Positions 55,556 through 64,000 of a stretch of DNA of 64,000 bases are shown here, piece after piece (positions within the stretch are counted from its first letter, which is position 1; each line of letters starts with the position of its first letter). The notes under the pieces were generated by a model. That model saw nothing but the letters and a program-made list of their open reading frames with translations, was not told the origin of the DNA and did no database searches. The translations under genes and the position numbers were made by a program. Origin of the DNA: Schizochytrium sp. TIO01 (Eukaryota > Sar > Bigyra > Thraustochytrida > Thraustochytriidae); NCBI GenBank assembly GCA_004764695.1, contig CM015708.1, positions 124,001 through 188,000 of the forward strand. The letters are read 5' to 3'.

Positions 55556-56343
55556 AAATCTAACATTTCGTTATAACCAAGCATGCTATTAATTTTTTTC
55601 TTCGAGAGAAGTAACTCACGAATTTCTTTCTGTATAGTAATCAAGTTTTTGATGTTGTTGTTTATTGGGGTCACTTCGTCGTTTTTTATATTTCGCATTA
55701 GAACTGTTGTGATCATATGATCACGCACAGCTCTCAGCACTTTTAATTGTTTGCTGAGCTCGTCTGTTGGGTGATTGCTGTGCTTTGTAAAATGTTCGCG
55801 AATACAGGCGAGGCTCCACTCCTTCTTGCCAACCTTTGGCTTGCAGTATCGGTCGTAGTGCTTTTTAACCAAATTAAACAGCGCTGGCTGACTTACGGTA
55901 TCTACATTCTGACAATACAGTTGCATCAGTGACAAGAACTCTGGGTTCTCTCGAAGTGATGAATTATTTATATACTTGCATGCAAAACAAGTCTCTTTGA
56001 AATCAACATGCGTAAGCTCGTCATAAGTCACTGGTTTCATCTGGTCTATCATCTCATCATCGCTCGAAACGCTGCCAATCTCACCAAAATTGTTCATCAG
56101 ATTGTTCGTCGTTGAAGATGCATCACTAGGTTGTATAAGCATACCTGCTTCGCGCGCGGCGCGTCTATTGGCAGCGATGCGGGCATAAAAGGCCTCGATT
56201 TCCTTTTCCTGAGCTGATTTTGCACCACGCCTCGTTGACTGAACGTTTGGCTCTTGTTGTTCATCCAAGTCTCTTTCGCACCTACGTTTAGCTTCATTAG
56301 AGTCGCCCTCAAAAGAAACATCAGAGATAGGTCTCTTTGACAT
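55552..56343 (-). CDS. Hypothetical protein with Cys/His motif
   Basis: 263 residues. Residues 1-~110 are polar and charged with a basic helical stretch (ARIAANRRAAREAG). Residues ~118-200 hold the motif CFACKYINNSS, then LMQLYCQN, HYDRYCKP and IREHFTKHSNH, whose Cys/His spacing suggests one metal site. The C-terminus is helical. No family recognised, though the CxxC...H...H layout is found in uncharacterised proteins of large DNA viruses. Confidence 0.65.
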   Translation of the reverse strand: MSKRPISDVSFEGDSNEAKRRCERDLDEQQEPNVQSTRRGAKSAQEKEIEAFYARIAANRRAAREAGMLIQPSDASSTTNNLMNNFGEIGSVSSDDEMIDQMKPVTYDELTHVDFKETCFACKYINNSSLRENPEFLSLMQLYCQNVDTVSQPALFNLVKKHYDRYCKPKVGKKEWSLACIREHFTKHSNHPTDELSKQLKVLRAVRDHMITTVLMRNIKNDEVTPINNNIKNLITIQKEIRELLLSKKKINSMLGYNEMLDF

Positions 56344-56510
56344 CTTTGTTTATAAACTCGGCAACCTCAAACAGTTGCAAAACTATGAATGTTAAATTAA
56401 TTCGATTAAAATTTCTGTCATATATTAATATATACATATTAATCTATAAAAACTGTGATTAGAAAGAAAAGCCTTGTATTGTCATTTTTTTCTGTTTAAA
56501 TTGTTATAAA

Positions 56511-57692
56511 ATGTCTTCTCAAATAGATTTTGGCGTGACTTTGGTTTACTTTACAGGGAACTCTAACTTCCCGCTGGTAACCAGCTGCACGCACGAAGCT
56601 CTCGATATCAGCAAGGATCTTTCGAAAGAACAATTGTTTATTGAGATTCATATATCAAGCAAAAGTGAAAGAAATCTAACACAGCAGCAGTTTTTCAACA
56701 TGATGTGTGTATTCAGAGATGACATTCCAATCAGAGCTATTCACCTACAATGTGAGATGCTTGTAATTGATGAAAGCTTGAGCTCCTTTCAAACAATGAT
56801 AGAATGGTTGGAAGCTATTGAACCGAATAATCCTGTCAGCAAGCTAAATCTTACATTGTCTATGTTTAATGACACCGTCCCCACAGCCACCCAAAATAAA
56901 CTTTGCAAACTGCTTGAAGATCTTAAGAACCCTTTTCGATTTAGTGAGTTCAATCTTGTGCTCGAAGATTGTCAAGCGAGTATAGAACCTATCTTTCATG
57001 CAATAACAAAGCACAATGATCTTGAAAGAATTAGTCTCTCGATCGACACAAACTGTAGACAAACTATTCTAGAAGATAACTGGAACAATGAGCTACACAC
57101 TGTAAACTTTCCTAAATTACTTGATATAAAGTTATACAGTACACACGAAACCAACTACAACATTGCTGAACAATTTCTTGATGGAATTGCAAACAACATA
57201 GAATTAGAAATTCTGCCTCGCATGAGTGATTGTCTACATTTTACAGGCCAAATACCAGGCCTAAAATCATTACAAGAGAAATGGAACTCATTCATAAACA
57301 GGCGCTTCAATATTGATGCTCTCAACAAAGCTAACAAAACCGTAGAAACATTGTCTTTTGAAAACGATCATAAGCTTAACGACGAATTCGTCTGTCTAAG
57401 TCTTAGTTCAATTGACGACTTGCAGCGATGGGCAACGTATGCTGCATTCAAGACCTATAACTATATGCTAATAGAACACAAAAGACCCAAGTCAAAACAA
57501 AGCTCGGGCCTGCAAAAAGAACATAGACCAGCGTCTAGCTCTAGCTCTAGCTCTTTAGCTAAGCGACCAAAATCAGCACTAAGCCGACCAAGTAGTCCCC
57601 AAAGTAGCAAAGCTCCATATAATCAATTGAATGACAGTCGCGACAGGCCACGGCACATAACTTATCTTTCAAGCCCCATATTGGACAATTAA
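56511..57692 (+). CDS. Hypothetical protein, repeat-like alpha/beta
   Basis: 393 residues. The first ~300 residues alternate strands and helices with LRR-like wording (SKLNLTLSMF, SEFNLVLEDC, ERISLSIDTN, LDIKLYSTHE), but units are irregular and no consensus could be fixed. The C-terminal ~70 residues are Ser/Pro/Lys-rich and disordered (SSSSSSSLAKRPKS). Stop shares TTAA with the terminase gene. Confidence 0.65.
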   Translation: MSSQIDFGVTLVYFTGNSNFPLVTSCTHEALDISKDLSKEQLFIEIHISSKSERNLTQQQFFNMMCVFRDDIPIRAIHLQCEMLVIDESLSSFQTMIEWLEAIEPNNPVSKLNLTLSMFNDTVPTATQNKLCKLLEDLKNPFRFSEFNLVLEDCQASIEPIFHAITKHNDLERISLSIDTNCRQTILEDNWNNELHTVNFPKLLDIKLYSTHETNYNIAEQFLDGIANNIELEILPRMSDCLHFTGQIPGLKSLQEKWNSFINRRFNIDALNKANKTVETLSFENDHKLNDEFVCLSLSSIDDLQRWATYAAFKTYNYMLIEHKRPKSKQSSGLQKEHRPASSSSSSSLAKRPKSALSRPSSPQSSKAPYNQLNDSRDRPRHITYLSSPILDN

Positions 57693-59467
57693 TACTTCAA
57701 GTGATGTGCATAATGCGAACAATTGAAGAAGAACCCACTCCAGTGTAGATTTAATAACAATGCCATAATCAAGTCGTCTTTGCCAGCTGATTTACCTGAA
57801 AATATTCTCGTCGGTTTGCCTGCCTCCTTGTCCTTCACAATTTCTTGAAAGTCACACATTTGTTTATGAAGAGTTTGAATAACTTTACTAGGGTGCTGCG
57901 ATTCACACACAAGCTTTGCCTCAGAAACCATGCGTAAAGTGCCTTCAACAAGTTTTTCTCGCAAAAGCTCGACAGAAAGCATTTTCATTGAGTTCGTTGT
58001 TAGAAAGCCGACTCGTTCACGAGCAGGATCCTGTTTCATGACAAGATAGTTTGACAGTCCCTTTCTTGAAAGCATGTTTGCGATATGTTCTGACTCGAGA
58101 CCCAAATTTGACTCTAAAATGAACACTTTTTTAGAGTTCATAAAGTAAGGCAATGACTCTAGCTTAGCCACATGCTTCAGTAACAATTCATGATTTTCAT
58201 TAGCTGACATACTCGGAAAACTCTCCATACCAATTATAATGAACCGACCTTCGTAGCGAAGCATTGATGTGATTGCAATGTCACTATTTGCACCGCACGC
58301 ATTCGGGTCGACTGCAATAAAAATCTGGTGATAGTATGCTGTCTGGTCGACTTCGTACGCTGGTCTCGCAAAAAATTTATCTACCATTGCAGCCGAAAAC
58401 GCCCGAGAGTTAACACTCGATGCCATGCCACCAATTTCACGATTCAAAAGAGCTTCTTGATCAGACATGAGAGCATTGATAATCTTTCGCTTCCGTGCGC
58501 TCGACCAGGCAGGCAGCAAGTACGAGTTATGCGAGCACGATGCTGCCTTTCCGGCTTTCATACAATCATCACATGCCAGATAAAAGTGACGCGAATGAAA
58601 CAATAGCTCGTCGTTCTGATCCTTCATTACCAAGTACCTTGTCATGAAATTAAACTCTGTAGTAATTGTAGAAATGCCTATCATACAAGCCTGATCAATC
58701 TGTAACAAAGGAGTGATCACCTCATAGAGTACCTGTTCGTCAATCACTGCCATCTCTTCGAGCACTAAAATACTACCTGCCACACCTTTCAGAGTGCGAA
58801 CCTGTGATGGATACGCATTGATCACATTTTCACTACCATCGAGACACCGAATAATCATCTTCTCTTCATTCTTACGGATCACTCGGTCGTCCTCGCCCAT
58901 TTTACGCACGTAGCCATAGATGGTTGAAAGTAGCGAGACAGATTGGCGCCGACCGGCACTAAACACACTGAGAACTGTCCCCGGCACACAAATGGCCACG
59001 ACAAGAGACCAGATTGCAACGCTGAAAGTTTTTCCAAATCTTCTAGGACAACACAACAAGACCAGCTGTTTAAAAGACTCAAACCCGTACTCGGCCATGA
59101 CCCGATGTCGATGCTTAACAAAATCATCTCCTTTGTAAATCTGGCGCAAAATACTTGAAGTGAACATCATATGAAACAATTTCTGCTGCGGGGAGCGATA
59201 GACCTTATCTAAATAAAAAAATATGCTCTGTAATGTTCGATCACCTTCGCAAAGAATCTGCTTCTTAAGTTTTACTTCATCGCACCCATCAGAGTCGTTT
59301 TCTACCGTCTCTTCATCTGAACAGCTAGACGGCGCGTATCGATCCTCAATAGACCTATACTGCTTTTGAACAAGTAGCTCTTCTTTTTTTTCGATATCAC
59401 CAACAGCTTTATGCAACTGCTTTAGTACCTCACCTTCTTTGTCATAGTCACGATTCAAACGCACCAT
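57689..59467 (-). CDS. Terminase large subunit (DNA-packaging ATPase/nuclease)
   Basis: 592 residues from ATG at 59467. ATPase domain: Walker A CPRRFGKT (K146, T147), very like the herpesvirus form with PRR.GKT, and Walker B ILVLEEM (E237/E238) where LEE replaces the usual DE. Nuclease domain of RNase H fold: D387 in IAVDPNACGANSDIAI, E452 in VFILESNLG, and D564/D565 in SAGKDDLIMALLLN. A cysteine group (CDDCMKAGKAASCSH) lies between the two. It pumps DNA into capsids through a portal and cuts concatemers. The first ~70 residues are acidic and variable. Single uninterrupted gene, unlike the split herpesvirus one. Confidence 0.93.
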   Translation of the reverse strand: MVRLNRDYDKEGEVLKQLHKAVGDIEKKEELLVQKQYRSIEDRYAPSSCSDEETVENDSDGCDEVKLKKQILCEGDRTLQSIFFYLDKVYRSPQQKLFHMMFTSSILRQIYKGDDFVKHRHRVMAEYGFESFKQLVLLCCPRRFGKTFSVAIWSLVVAICVPGTVLSVFSAGRRQSVSLLSTIYGYVRKMGEDDRVIRKNEEKMIIRCLDGSENVINAYPSQVRTLKGVAGSILVLEEMAVIDEQVLYEVITPLLQIDQACMIGISTITTEFNFMTRYLVMKDQNDELLFHSRHFYLACDDCMKAGKAASCSHNSYLLPAWSSARKRKIINALMSDQEALLNREIGGMASSVNSRAFSAAMVDKFFARPAYEVDQTAYYHQIFIAVDPNACGANSDIAITSMLRYEGRFIIIGMESFPSMSANENHELLLKHVAKLESLPYFMNSKKVFILESNLGLESEHIANMLSRKGLSNYLVMKQDPARERVGFLTTNSMKMLSVELLREKLVEGTLRMVSEAKLVCESQHPSKVIQTLHKQMCDFQEIVKDKEAGKPTRIFSGKSAGKDDLIMALLLNLHWSGFFFNCSHYAHHLKY

Positions 59468-59615
59468 TGATCTAGTTTGCTTCCCCGTAAACCAAATATA
59501 ATTCACAGGACTTACAGAAATACTATATATTTACTCTAAATTAATTTTCTATACAGCTCACAGTTCCTACTTAGCTACATAATACTCATATATCTTTTTT
59601 TTTTAAGTTAACAGA

Positions 59616-59768
59616 ATGAAGCTAGCACCACAAGAGTCTACTTTCTCAATGTTGGTCTTTTACCAGGATCTAAGTCCCCCTTTGACATTTTTGCTTCTAA
59701 TATTCGTTTTATACACATGCTTTACTAGCTCAAAACTTTTACAATATTATAATAAATTTATAAAGTAA
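59616..59768 (+). CDS. Small single-span membrane protein
   Basis: 50 residues, ATG to TAA. Polar start (MKLAPQEST), one helix (about residues 23-40, LTFLLLIFVLYTCF) and a basic end (YYNKFIK). It fits exactly between two leftward genes, its stop 3 bp from that of 59772-60368. Short, but composition and placement favour a real gene. Confidence 0.45.
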   Translation: MKLAPQESTFSMLVFYQDLSPPLTFLLLIFVLYTCFTSSKLLQYYNKFIK

Positions 59769-59771
59769 CGC

Positions 59772-60368
59772 CTAGTTGTGGCGTTTGCGCTTCTGGCGGA
59801 GACAACATGGACCTTTTTGTGTGGCTGCGTGTTTCGCCTTTCGATTAATAATATTACTAATACACAACTCTATGCTTGACATTTTTTCATGAATGATATT
59901 TGAATACGGTTCAGCTATTTCAGCTATATTATCATAGCTTTGATTAGATTGGGGATGTATACTACCTGAGTCTTTTACAAGATTTGTTTGATTTGACTCA
60001 GAGTCTACTAATAAAGCTTGCTCTTTCAAACTTGGACTTTCCCACACAATCCCAAGACAATCATCATCATCATCACCACCCTGGTCCAAATCAAAATCGC
60101 CGTTTGTCTCGAGATTGGCTTCTACTGGAGATTGGCCATTATTGATGCAGACAAGGTCGAGACCCGAATATTGTTCGGTAGCTAGTGTCAAGTCAGCTTG
60201 CTCGAGATCAGCACCAAGCTCTAAAAAACTGCACTCATCCCAATTTGATAAATCAAACTCTTTATCAAGAAAGTCCAGAGCAATGTCATCCAAGCAGTTG
60301 CCATCCGACTTAGTTGAATTCGCAGCTAGACTATCTGGTGTTAATATGTTCGATGTGAATGTTTCCAT
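59772..60368 (-). CDS. Acidic protein with basic C-terminus, unknown
   Basis: 198 residues. Strongly acidic for residues 1-~110 (DIALDFLDKEFDLSNWDE, GGDDDDDC), resembling an activation-domain composition. The C-terminus is basic with cysteines (GPCCLRQKRKRHN), possibly a nuclear signal. Head-to-head overlap of 23 nt with 60346-60609. A transcription-related role is conceivable but not shown. Confidence 0.6.
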   Translation of the reverse strand: METFTSNILTPDSLAANSTKSDGNCLDDIALDFLDKEFDLSNWDECSFLELGADLEQADLTLATEQYSGLDLVCINNGQSPVEANLETNGDFDLDQGGDDDDDCLGIVWESPSLKEQALLVDSESNQTNLVKDSGSIHPQSNQSYDNIAEIAEPYSNIIHEKMSSIELCISNIINRKAKHAATQKGPCCLRQKRKRHN

Positions 60369-60609
60369 ATTATCTGCTCGAATTGGCGTAAACCTGGAAT
60401 CTATTGTACCAGATCCTGCAATGCTTCAAGACAAAATGGTTTTGCTTCATGTTCTTTTATATTTTATCATTAAAGAAGGACTTTATAAGAATAAACTCAA
60501 GACCAACAAAGAAAGGTTTTTTGTTAGTGCGCTGTCATATAAATTCACACTCTCCGAGACTATCTTAGAGTGCAATTTTGATGTTGTTGATGAGTGGAAT
60601 CTATCATAA
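60346..60609 (+). CDS. Small hypothetical protein
   Basis: 87 residues from ATG at 60346. Helical, with LHVLLYFIIKEGLYKNKL in the centre and an acidic end. A longer frame upstream runs inside the opposite gene and is not supported. The divergent pair 59772-60368 and this gene overlap at the starts. No family recognised. Confidence 0.5.
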   Translation: MFDVNVSILSARIGVNLESIVPDPAMLQDKMVLLHVLLYFIIKEGLYKNKLKTNKERFFVSALSYKFTLSETILECNFDVVDEWNLS

Positions 60610-60801
60610 ATAAAGAAGATATATTAAGCATATTTGACCCTCCCACCCTCGTTTGAGCATAGGGACTTGAAAATAGTAGCAAAAAGCTGTCTATTCAGCA
60701 CTTGCAACAGCACGTGCAGACAGCATTCAATTTTACACAAATTGATCCGTTGATTATTATTATTACTATTCGATCCTACTACTGTTACTATCAATTCTCT
60801 G

Positions 60802-61497
60802 ATGAACATGTGGCCACACATTTCAGCAACGTCGACTAGTTTGGGCACTCGTACCTATTTAGACACCCCAGCATTTGGCACAGGTTACCTCAGAAATTCA
60901 AGCTATCCCCAAACAGGTTTTAGCTTGCGAGAGACCCCCTATTTTCCAAGCGACGTATCACCTTTTGTCAATCCACCATCACTGGCACATGGCCAAAAAG
61001 ACATTTTGATTTTAGGAAATGCATATACGCCACAACGCGACGCAGACTACAATGGAATCAAGTATCGCCAAGACGAGCTCACTCATGACCTTTGTCAAAG
61101 CATGAAAGGCCTTGATGTTTTCATTGAACACGACGATAGCCGTTGCGTTGGTAAGGTGATTGATGCGTATGTGAATTGCGAAGGCAATCTAATGACCTTC
61201 TTACATGTAACAGGTGATCCTCTATGTAATACATATTTGCCTGAAAAATTGTCCAAAAACGCGCAAGGAAAACGCTATTTTAACGATTTATCACTGGGCC
61301 ACGAGGTAATGCTTCAAGAGCAAGATGGATTCACCAAAGTGGTTGGGAAAACTCCTGTAGAGGTTTCCATAGTACAACAAGGTGATAATCCAGGAACGCA
61401 TATTTATGACTGGTGGTTTGTCCAAGGAACTAGTGGAGACATTTTAAGAGAAACAATTCCCACAATTTTGCATAGCATCGCTCACTCTCAATTTTAA
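60802..61497 (+). CDS. Capsid maturation (prohead) protease, herpes assemblin/HK97 type
   Basis: 231 residues. After a ~60-residue variable start, the protease core reads LDVFIEHDDSRCVGKVIDAY (H110 in the position of the first catalytic His of assemblin and prohead proteases, followed by the G-K-V strand). It continues with YFNDLSLGHEVM (S164, nucleophile in an LSLG motif) and VEVSIVQQGDNPGTHI, which matches the EVS.V..P..P.T.I strand of prohead proteases. H200 is a candidate third catalytic residue. It should cleave scaffold protein during capsid maturation. No scaffold fusion is seen. Supports an HK97-type capsid together with the terminase. Confidence 0.78.
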   Translation: MNMWPHISATSTSLGTRTYLDTPAFGTGYLRNSSYPQTGFSLRETPYFPSDVSPFVNPPSLAHGQKDILILGNAYTPQRDADYNGIKYRQDELTHDLCQSMKGLDVFIEHDDSRCVGKVIDAYVNCEGNLMTFLHVTGDPLCNTYLPEKLSKNAQGKRYFNDLSLGHEVMLQEQDGFTKVVGKTPVEVSIVQQGDNPGTHIYDWWFVQGTSGDILRETIPTILHSIAHSQF

Positions 61498-61602
61498 GTT
61501 TAATTTATATTTATTTTTACAGATGTCTACAACAGACAACAAGCTTTGGATATTCTATTTGTTTTTGTTTTTGAGATCCCACTCTACAAAAAAAATAAGA
61601 GA

Positions 61603-62139
61603 ATGTCAGACAATGCGTCACAACCCACTTTGGGAGGCAATCTAGCTTATGTTTCTTACGGAGACGAAGGCGAGCCATGTGGCATATACCTTTTAAACTC
61701 TGAAACAAACTTGACCCACCATCGCATATGTCGTGACGGTTTTGCTTGCTTTTTATTTCAAAATCTCGATAACACAGTAAGCAACAAGTGCCGACGTGTT
61801 ACAAAACAATCAGGAGAGTCTTGCACGCCTAGTAATTTTCAGTGTGGCACAAACATTGACTGTCTTCTAAATCCGTGGGATGATTATACATGCTCTGGTG
61901 CCTTGCCATATACTGGTCACGGAGATCTTATAGATCCTTCTGTAATTGTCACCTTTGGTTTTCAACCAAACCACATTCTTATCGCACTTGGAATTATAAT
62001 ATTAGTTGTTTGGTCTGGTCTAGTTATCTGGTTGACTTGCGCACGACTCACAAGAAGCAAGCAAGAAAAAAATGTATTCGAATCAAGTTCTGTATCTGGA
62101 CTAGAACAACAAATTGCTATATCAAATGTTTTATTTTAA
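61603..62139 (+). CDS. Cys-rich single-span membrane protein
   Basis: 178 residues from ATG at 61603. Ectodomain of ~115 residues has eight cysteines in CGIY, CRDGFACF, CRRV, CTPSNFQCGTNIDC and YTC, resembling small disulfide-rich modules. One transmembrane helix (HILIALGIIILVVWSGLVIW) and a short tail follow. No signal peptide is in this frame. An ATG at 61523 in another frame encodes a signal-like start (DNKLWIFYLFLFLRSHS) and meets this frame at an A8 run, so a frameshift could supply one. Confidence 0.65.
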   Translation: MSDNASQPTLGGNLAYVSYGDEGEPCGIYLLNSETNLTHHRICRDGFACFLFQNLDNTVSNKCRRVTKQSGESCTPSNFQCGTNIDCLLNPWDDYTCSGALPYTGHGDLIDPSVIVTFGFQPNHILIALGIIILVVWSGLVIWLTCARLTRSKQEKNVFESSSVSGLEQQIAISNVLF

Positions 62140-64000
62140 ATGTTCAAATCTGTGCTAGATCTTACCAGATCACTAGAGCTCATCGCCCGAGGCTCGTGCA
62201 TAAATCCTGAAAATAATAAGTTAGTTTGCTTTATGTATAACGGTGGAGTCATTCTTTGGCCTGGGCTTGACCAAATTGGATTGATATCTGACTGGTGCGC
62301 ATCATGTTTCTTTGCGAGTCTTTGAATCATTCTTCTATAGTTTACTTCGCGTTGCTGGTTTTTATCCCCATTCTTATTGTATAGAGATTTATTATGCACC
62401 TGTTGATACAAGTTTTGCTCACATGCTTTCATTTCGACTTCTTTTTGCCAGCATGATCGTTGATATTCGCTAATCGAGCCTGGTCCTGATGTTTGTTGCT
62501 TAGTCAAGCTACGACCATTGCTACCTTGTGCAGTGCCAGAGTCTCTAATAGACGTCTTGCCATTCTTCTTAACCCTTGACTTTGATGTTTGTTGCTTAGT
62601 CAAGCTACGACCATTGCTACCTTGTGCAGTGCCAGAGTCTCTAATAGACGTCTTGCCATTCTTCTTAAACGTTGACTTTGATGTTTGTTGCTTAGTCAAG
62701 CTAAGTCCATTGCTACCTTGTGCAGTGCCAGAGTCTCTAATAGACGTCTTGCCATTAAACGTTGACTTTCTGCTTCCATAATTCGTATATTTGGCCGATT
62801 TAAACTTGTTTTCTCCTTCACTATCGGAGTCTTCCTCACTGGAGTCTTCATCTTCATATCCTTCATCATCGGAGTCTTCATCACTGGAGTCATCACTGGA
62901 GTCATCATCGGAGTCGTAGTCTTCATCACCTTCTTCATATTCATCTTCTTCATCATCTTTTCTATAAATTATATTTCTTCGATTAGATGTACGTTTTTTA
63001 TTTCTATCCTTATCATCAAAGTCTTCATCGGACTCATCTCCTGCATAGATATCATCGTAGTCTTCACCATCGTAGACTTTAGCATTGGAGTCATCTTCTG
63101 CATACATATAATCGTAGTCTCCACCGTCTCCATCTTCTTCATCACCTTCTTCATATTCATCACCTTCTTCATCTTTTCTATAAATTATATTTCTTCGATT
63201 AGATGTACGTTTTTGATTTCTATTCTTATCATCAGAGTCTTCATCGGAGTCATCTTCTGCATACATATAATCGTAGTCTCCACCGTCTCCATCATCTTCA
63301 TCATTGGCGTCATCATCGGAGTCGTAGTCTTCATCATCTTTTCTATAAATTATATTTCTTCGATTAGATGTACGTTTTTTATTTCTATCCTTATCATCAA
63401 AGTCTTCATCGGACTCATCTCCTGCATAGATATAATCGTAGTATCCATCTTCATCATCGGCGTCTCCATCGTCTCCACCTTCTTCATTTCCTGAAATAAT
63501 AGAACGGTTGTCTTCAACATCGGCGTCTCGACCGTCTCCATCTTCTTCATCATCGGCGTCTCCATCTTCTTCGTTTTTACTATTACTAGATTCGTTGTCT
63601 TTAATATCTAGACTTTCTTCATCGACAACTTCCTCTAGACTTTCTTCATCGACAACTTCCTCAATAATAGCAGGTTTTTTATTTAGTTCTTCCTTATAAT
63701 CTAAATTCAATCCACCATCCACACATTTAGGATTTAGAAATGCGAAACAAATGTCATCGTTCTTGTTGATAATTTTAGTATAAAAATAATCATCTTCATA
63801 GTAAGATTTTTTCGAGAAACAATTAAACATGACAGCAGTAACGCTCTCGCGAATAGCCTTTGACAACTTTTCATTGTCCGTACGCCCTATCGTATAGTTC
63901 TGATAATCTTTACCTTGATATTCTTTAATAGAATCAAATTTTGAAATGTACGGAATTGTACCAATCAATTTTCCACTTTCTCCGCGATAAATCTTTCCGT
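62136..64000 (-). CDS. Acidic repeat protein, partial at the window edge
   Basis: At least 621 residues; the frame is open to the right end of the window, so the N-terminus is missing. The visible start looks folded (KIYRGESGKLIGTIPYISKF), then an Asp/Glu block holds repeats of DEDFDDKDRNKKRTSNRRN and DYDYMYAEDDS. Next come three copies of a ~32-residue basic unit containing KTSIRDSGTAQGSNG. The C-terminus is polar. It resembles in style the acidic protein at 14313-16070. Stop shares TTAA with 61603-62139. Confidence 0.7.
   Translation of the reverse strand, partial: GKIYRGESGKLIGTIPYISKFDSIKEYQGKDYQNYTIGRTDNEKLSKAIRESVTAVMFNCFSKKSYYEDDYFYTKIINKNDDICFAFLNPKCVDGGLNLDYKEELNKKPAIIEEVVDEESLEEVVDEESLDIKDNESSNSKNEEDGDADDEEDGDGRDADVEDNRSIISGNEEGGDDGDADDEDGYYDYIYAGDESDEDFDDKDRNKKRTSNRRNIIYRKDDEDYDSDDDANDEDDGDGGDYDYMYAEDDSDEDSDDKNRNQKRTSNRRNIIYRKDEEGDEYEEGDEEDGDGGDYDYMYAEDDSNAKVYDGEDYDDIYAGDESDEDFDDKDRNKKRTSNRRNIIYRKDDEEDEYEEGDEDYDSDDDSSDDSSDEDSDDEGYEDEDSSEEDSDSEGENKFKSAKYTNYGSRKSTFNGKTSIRDSGTAQGSNGLSLTKQQTSKSTFKKNGKTSIRDSGTAQGSNGRSLTKQQTSKSRVKKNGKTSIRDSGTAQGSNGRSLTKQQTSGPGSISEYQRSCWQKEVEMKACEQNLYQQVHNKSLYNKNGDKNQQREVNYRRMIQRLAKKHDAHQSDINPIWSSPGQRMTPPLYIKQTNLLFSGFMHEPRAMSSSDLVRSSTDLNI

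Noticed and set aside
60624-60848. 74-codon leftward frame between 60609 and the protease gene
   Set aside because: Overlaps the protease start head-to-head and includes a simple Asn repeat; not convincing, though not excluded.

Overview
The window reads as part of the genome of a large eukaryote-infecting DNA virus of the mirusvirus type (Mirusviricota), either free or as an endogenous or episomal copy. Two gene sets meet here. One is herpesvirus-like virion morphogenesis: a large terminase subunit with ATPase and nuclease motifs (57689-59467) and an HK97/herpes-type maturation protease (60802-61497). The other is nucleocytoplasmic-large-DNA-virus-like information processing: family B DNA polymerase with an intein (26208-30854), the A' part of an RPB1-like RNA polymerase (32475-35177), two TATA-binding-protein homologues (16250-16789, 47233-47961), a PD-(D/E)XK nuclease and a RuvC-like resolvase. 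A heliorhodopsin (122-898) fits too, as these are reported from mirusviruses. The capsid protein, portal, triplex proteins, RPB2 and the RPB1 C-terminus are not seen here. The assignment rests on gene content, not on a database search.

Layout. 1-7 kb: heliorhodopsin and a cluster of membrane or secreted proteins, including a 1177-residue polytopic protein. 7-10.9 kb: non-coding repeats, namely a pyrimidine-rich tract, seven tandem ~401/429-bp units and an 8-bp minisatellite. 10.9-20.5 kb: large low-complexity proteins with folded ends, interleaved with the first TBP. 20.7-31.6 kb: two polytopic proteins, the PD-(D/E)XK nuclease, a possible H2B-like histone with an H3-like N-terminus, and the DNA polymerase. 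31.9-38.1 kb: split RNA polymerase subunit and a GC-richer 849-residue surface glycoprotein candidate. 38-47 kb: zinc-finger protein, protein kinase, transglutaminase-like protein, DUF218/YdcF-like protein and unknowns. 47-51.2 kb: second TBP, a Pro/Gln-rich protein, a cluster of AT-rich palindromes and the resolvase. 51.7-64 kb: a zinc-binding candidate late-transcription factor, small membrane proteins, an ESCRT-III/CHMP-like protein, terminase, protease and an acidic repeat protein running off the end.

The genome is compact, with genes on both strands and very short gaps. Four convergent pairs share a single TTAA in which both TAA stops overlap. Viral TBPs and RNA polymerase imply virus-encoded transcription; the histone-like and ESCRT-III-like proteins suggest viral chromatin and membrane remodelling. 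These roles are inferred from sequence features alone.

Several starts were moved downstream to the first ATG where the longest open frame began at GTG or TTG. About half the proteins have no recognisable family; they are described by what can be seen. No tRNA, rRNA or CRISPR array was recognised.
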